A stretch of DNA of 64,000 nucleotides from Candidatus Phosphoribacter baldrii (GTDB lineage Bacteria > Actinomycetota > Actinomycetes > Actinomycetales > Dermatophilaceae): positions 372,001 to 436,000 of the forward strand of contig JADIZV010000004.1 of assembly GCA_016704565.1 (NCBI GenBank), read 5' to 3'. Below, in pieces: positions 62,808 through 64,000 of the stretch. The notes below the pieces were generated by a model, which was given only the letters and a program-made list of their open reading frames with translations, made no database searches and was not told the origin of the DNA. The position numbers and the translations under genes are program-made. Each line of letters opens with the position of its first letter. Within the stretch, counting starts at the first letter, position 1.

Positions 62808-63104
62808 CTAGTAGAGGTCATTGCGTCTCCGCACGTCGGTAGTAAGTTTTTGGGAAGTCATCGCCTCAATCCATCGCGATCCTCTCCCGTCAGGTTTGTC
62901 CAGCAACTCCTTAACGAGAATTTCCGTCATAACCTCTTCACGCTCTTCAAGTTCATACACCCAAATCGTGAAGGGCGAGCGTTTTCCGATGTTCTTCTTT
63001 CTTTGGAAAGTTGGCGATATGTCGACTTCGCGCGTGAATTCGTCGATATCGAAGTCTGTCGGGCCATCTCCCGCGGTAACATGAGCCCCAACTCGCTGAA
63101 ACAC
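62808..63104 (-). CDS. DUF4279-like small protein (possible immunity protein)
   Basis: 98 residues from GTG (VFQRVGAHVTAGDG) with GGGAG seven bases upstream; the frame is open further to 63305. FDIDEFTREVDISPTFQRKKN followed by FTIWVYELEEREEVMTEIL resembles the DUF4279 pattern (acidic strand, Pro-Thr, basic turn, aromatic strand). DUF4279 proteins have been proposed as immunity proteins in polymorphic toxin systems. The C-terminus looks atypical and may be frameshifted. No toxin gene is visible. Confidence 0.4.
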   Translation of the reverse strand: MFQRVGAHVTAGDGPTDFDIDEFTREVDISPTFQRKKNIGKRSPFTIWVYELEEREEVMTEILVKELLDKPDGRGSRWIEAMTSQKLTTDVRRRNDLY

Positions 63105-63304
63105 CCGCTGACTCCCGGGCCAATCAAGCTCTGAATCCGTGATCTCTGGCACACTCGCCCGGAACCTCGCTTCTCGTCCGCCTGAGGTAATCCTCGTTTC
63201 GGAATTTGAAAGTCGTCCATTCTTGTCTGAAGAAGCTATCTGTCCCGCTGGAGTCCTTATGGCTCCCGGGCCGCTGACCAATCGGTGGACCGAGGCGGCG
63301 ACCA

Positions 63305-63826
63305 TCAGGTGAGGGGGTTTCGCTTCTTTGCCCCAGCTCTGCGGAACTGCCGATCCAGGCGCTCCTCGACATCTGGCCTTAACGCGGGATCAAGCGCAGC
63401 ACGTTTGAGAATATCCTCACGTTGCGCACGCGGAAATCTATTCAGCGCCGCCAGAAAGATGCCGCGCTGGTCATCTAGCGATGGGTCGAGATAGACGGCG
63501 AGCAACGCTTCGCCCTTATCTGCTGTCCACGAAAACGATTCAACTAGTCCATTGGCGAGACCCAGGAATGCGTCCCCATGATATTTGGCCGAGGATACCA
63601 TGGAATGCATCAGCCACCAAACTTCGTCCGACTTGCACTTGCCCGCCACCATTCCGAAGAACAGGTCTATCGGGGCGTCATCGGACTCGTCCACGGGCAG
63701 GAGTTGCAGCAAAGTCCTCGCAAGATCCACGGAAATAGTTGACGTGGCGGCCGATAATTCGTCGAATACGACGTCGTAGCCAGCCCGCTTCAGGGCCACA
63801 TTGACATCTTGGGGAGTGATGGTCAT
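63305..63826 (-). CDS. Unknown protein in low-GC segment
   Basis: 173 residues from the ATG at MTITPQDVNVALKRAGYDVVF, with AGGAG eight bases upstream. It is acidic and helical (IDLFFGMVAGKCKSDEVWWLM; RGIFLAALNRFPRAQREDILKRA), with no signal peptide or membrane segment. Codon use is visibly less GC-biased than in the conserved genes. No family is recognised; immunity-protein-like or helical-repeat origin is possible. Confidence 0.6.
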   Translation of the reverse strand: MTITPQDVNVALKRAGYDVVFDELSAATSTISVDLARTLLQLLPVDESDDAPIDLFFGMVAGKCKSDEVWWLMHSMVSSAKYHGDAFLGLANGLVESFSWTADKGEALLAVYLDPSLDDQRGIFLAALNRFPRAQREDILKRAALDPALRPDVEERLDRQFRRAGAKKRNPLT

Positions 63827-63961
63827 GCCGCTCCTATAAGGCGTCCACGTCGATCGGCGTCCGCGCCACACCCAACCACTGGAGGTATACCCGGACCCCA
63901 ACGTGACCGCAAGTCAGCGCCCGCTGGGGCCAACACGGCCGTCGTGAGCCGACCGCCCGGG

Positions 63962-64000
63962 TCATTCCCGCAGGACCAGTCCACCGTCCCGGCCCAGCCA
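63962..64000 (-). CDS. Possible C-terminus of a leftward gene running off the window
   Basis: Reading leftward from the right edge, 12 sense codons ending GGLVLRE and a TGA are open. Too short to identify. The conserved order would place ddl or gpsA near here. Confidence 0.2.
   Translation of the reverse strand, partial: WLGRDGGLVLRE

Noticed and set aside
62376..63134. A 252-residue rightward open frame in the low-GC segment
   Set aside because: No recognisable motif; the opposite strand has the more protein-like DUF4279-type sequence with a better ribosome binding site. Not fully excluded.

Overview
The window is about 70% G+C and carries a gene order typical of Actinomycetota: rplS-trmD-rimM-khpA-rpsP, ffh, glnD-glnK-amtB, ftsY, smc, fpg-rnc-rpmF-DUF177-coaD-rsmD-recG, a DAK2 protein, rpmB, thiL. 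DUF2469 and DUF3152 proteins, two tandem signal peptidases and a fused LivM-LivG transporter fit a high-GC actinobacterium. Micrococcales, possibly Intrasporangiaceae or Dermatophilaceae, is my best guess from gene order; no 16S gene is present to confirm it. Nearly all housekeeping genes are on the minus strand, so most operons read from right to left.

Layout. 1-1400: the 3' end of a DapC-like aminotransferase and a secreted M23 endopeptidase, both rightward. 1401-9821: a leftward block with a DUF3152 metalloprotease-like protein, xerC, dprA, comM, yraN, a DUF2469 gene, rnhB, two lepB genes and rplS (DNA uptake and processing, protein export, translation). 10135-16843: a small VOC protein, the trmD-rimM-khpA-rpsP operon, a GNAT/P-loop kinase fusion, an amidohydrolase and two alpha/beta hydrolases. 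16970-19080: an AbiEi-like/nuclease-like gene with a family of roughly 93-136 bp direct repeats on both sides. 19169-25858: ffh, a lipoprotein, and amtB-glnK-glnD (ammonium uptake, PII and its modifying enzyme; glnD looks frameshifted near its 5' end).

26034-34419 holds two apparently identical IS1634-type elements in direct orientation, with ftsY, a VOC protein and a neprilysin-type peptidase gene between them. Copy 1 is bounded by a 61-bp target duplication and copy 2 by a 440-bp one. The longer duplication copies the start and first part of the peptidase gene, so an intact gene survives. 34446-42785 is a catabolic island: an aromatic-ring-type flavin monooxygenase, an MBL-fold protein, a branched-chain-amino-acid-type ABC transporter (binding protein, LivH, fused LivM-LivG, LivF) and a divergent IclR regulator.

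43159-62279 returns to conserved genes: smc, a membrane protein, chorismate mutase, acylphosphatase, an M3 oligopeptidase, a broken eRF1-like gene, fpg, rnc, rpmF, DUF177, coaD, rsmD, recG, the DAK2 protein, rpmB, thiL, an Lrp-type ligand domain and DUF3515. From about 62500 the G+C falls and small unfamiliar genes appear, one resembling DUF4279 immunity-type proteins.

The most striking genome-wide signal is the 8-mer GTATGCCG / CGGCATAC. Its 7-base core occurs about 90 times, against about 6-7 expected from base composition. It appears on both strands, inside genes (where it forces the rare codons TAT and ATA) and between them, and it is missing from the IS copies, the AbiEi/repeat locus and the low-GC right end.
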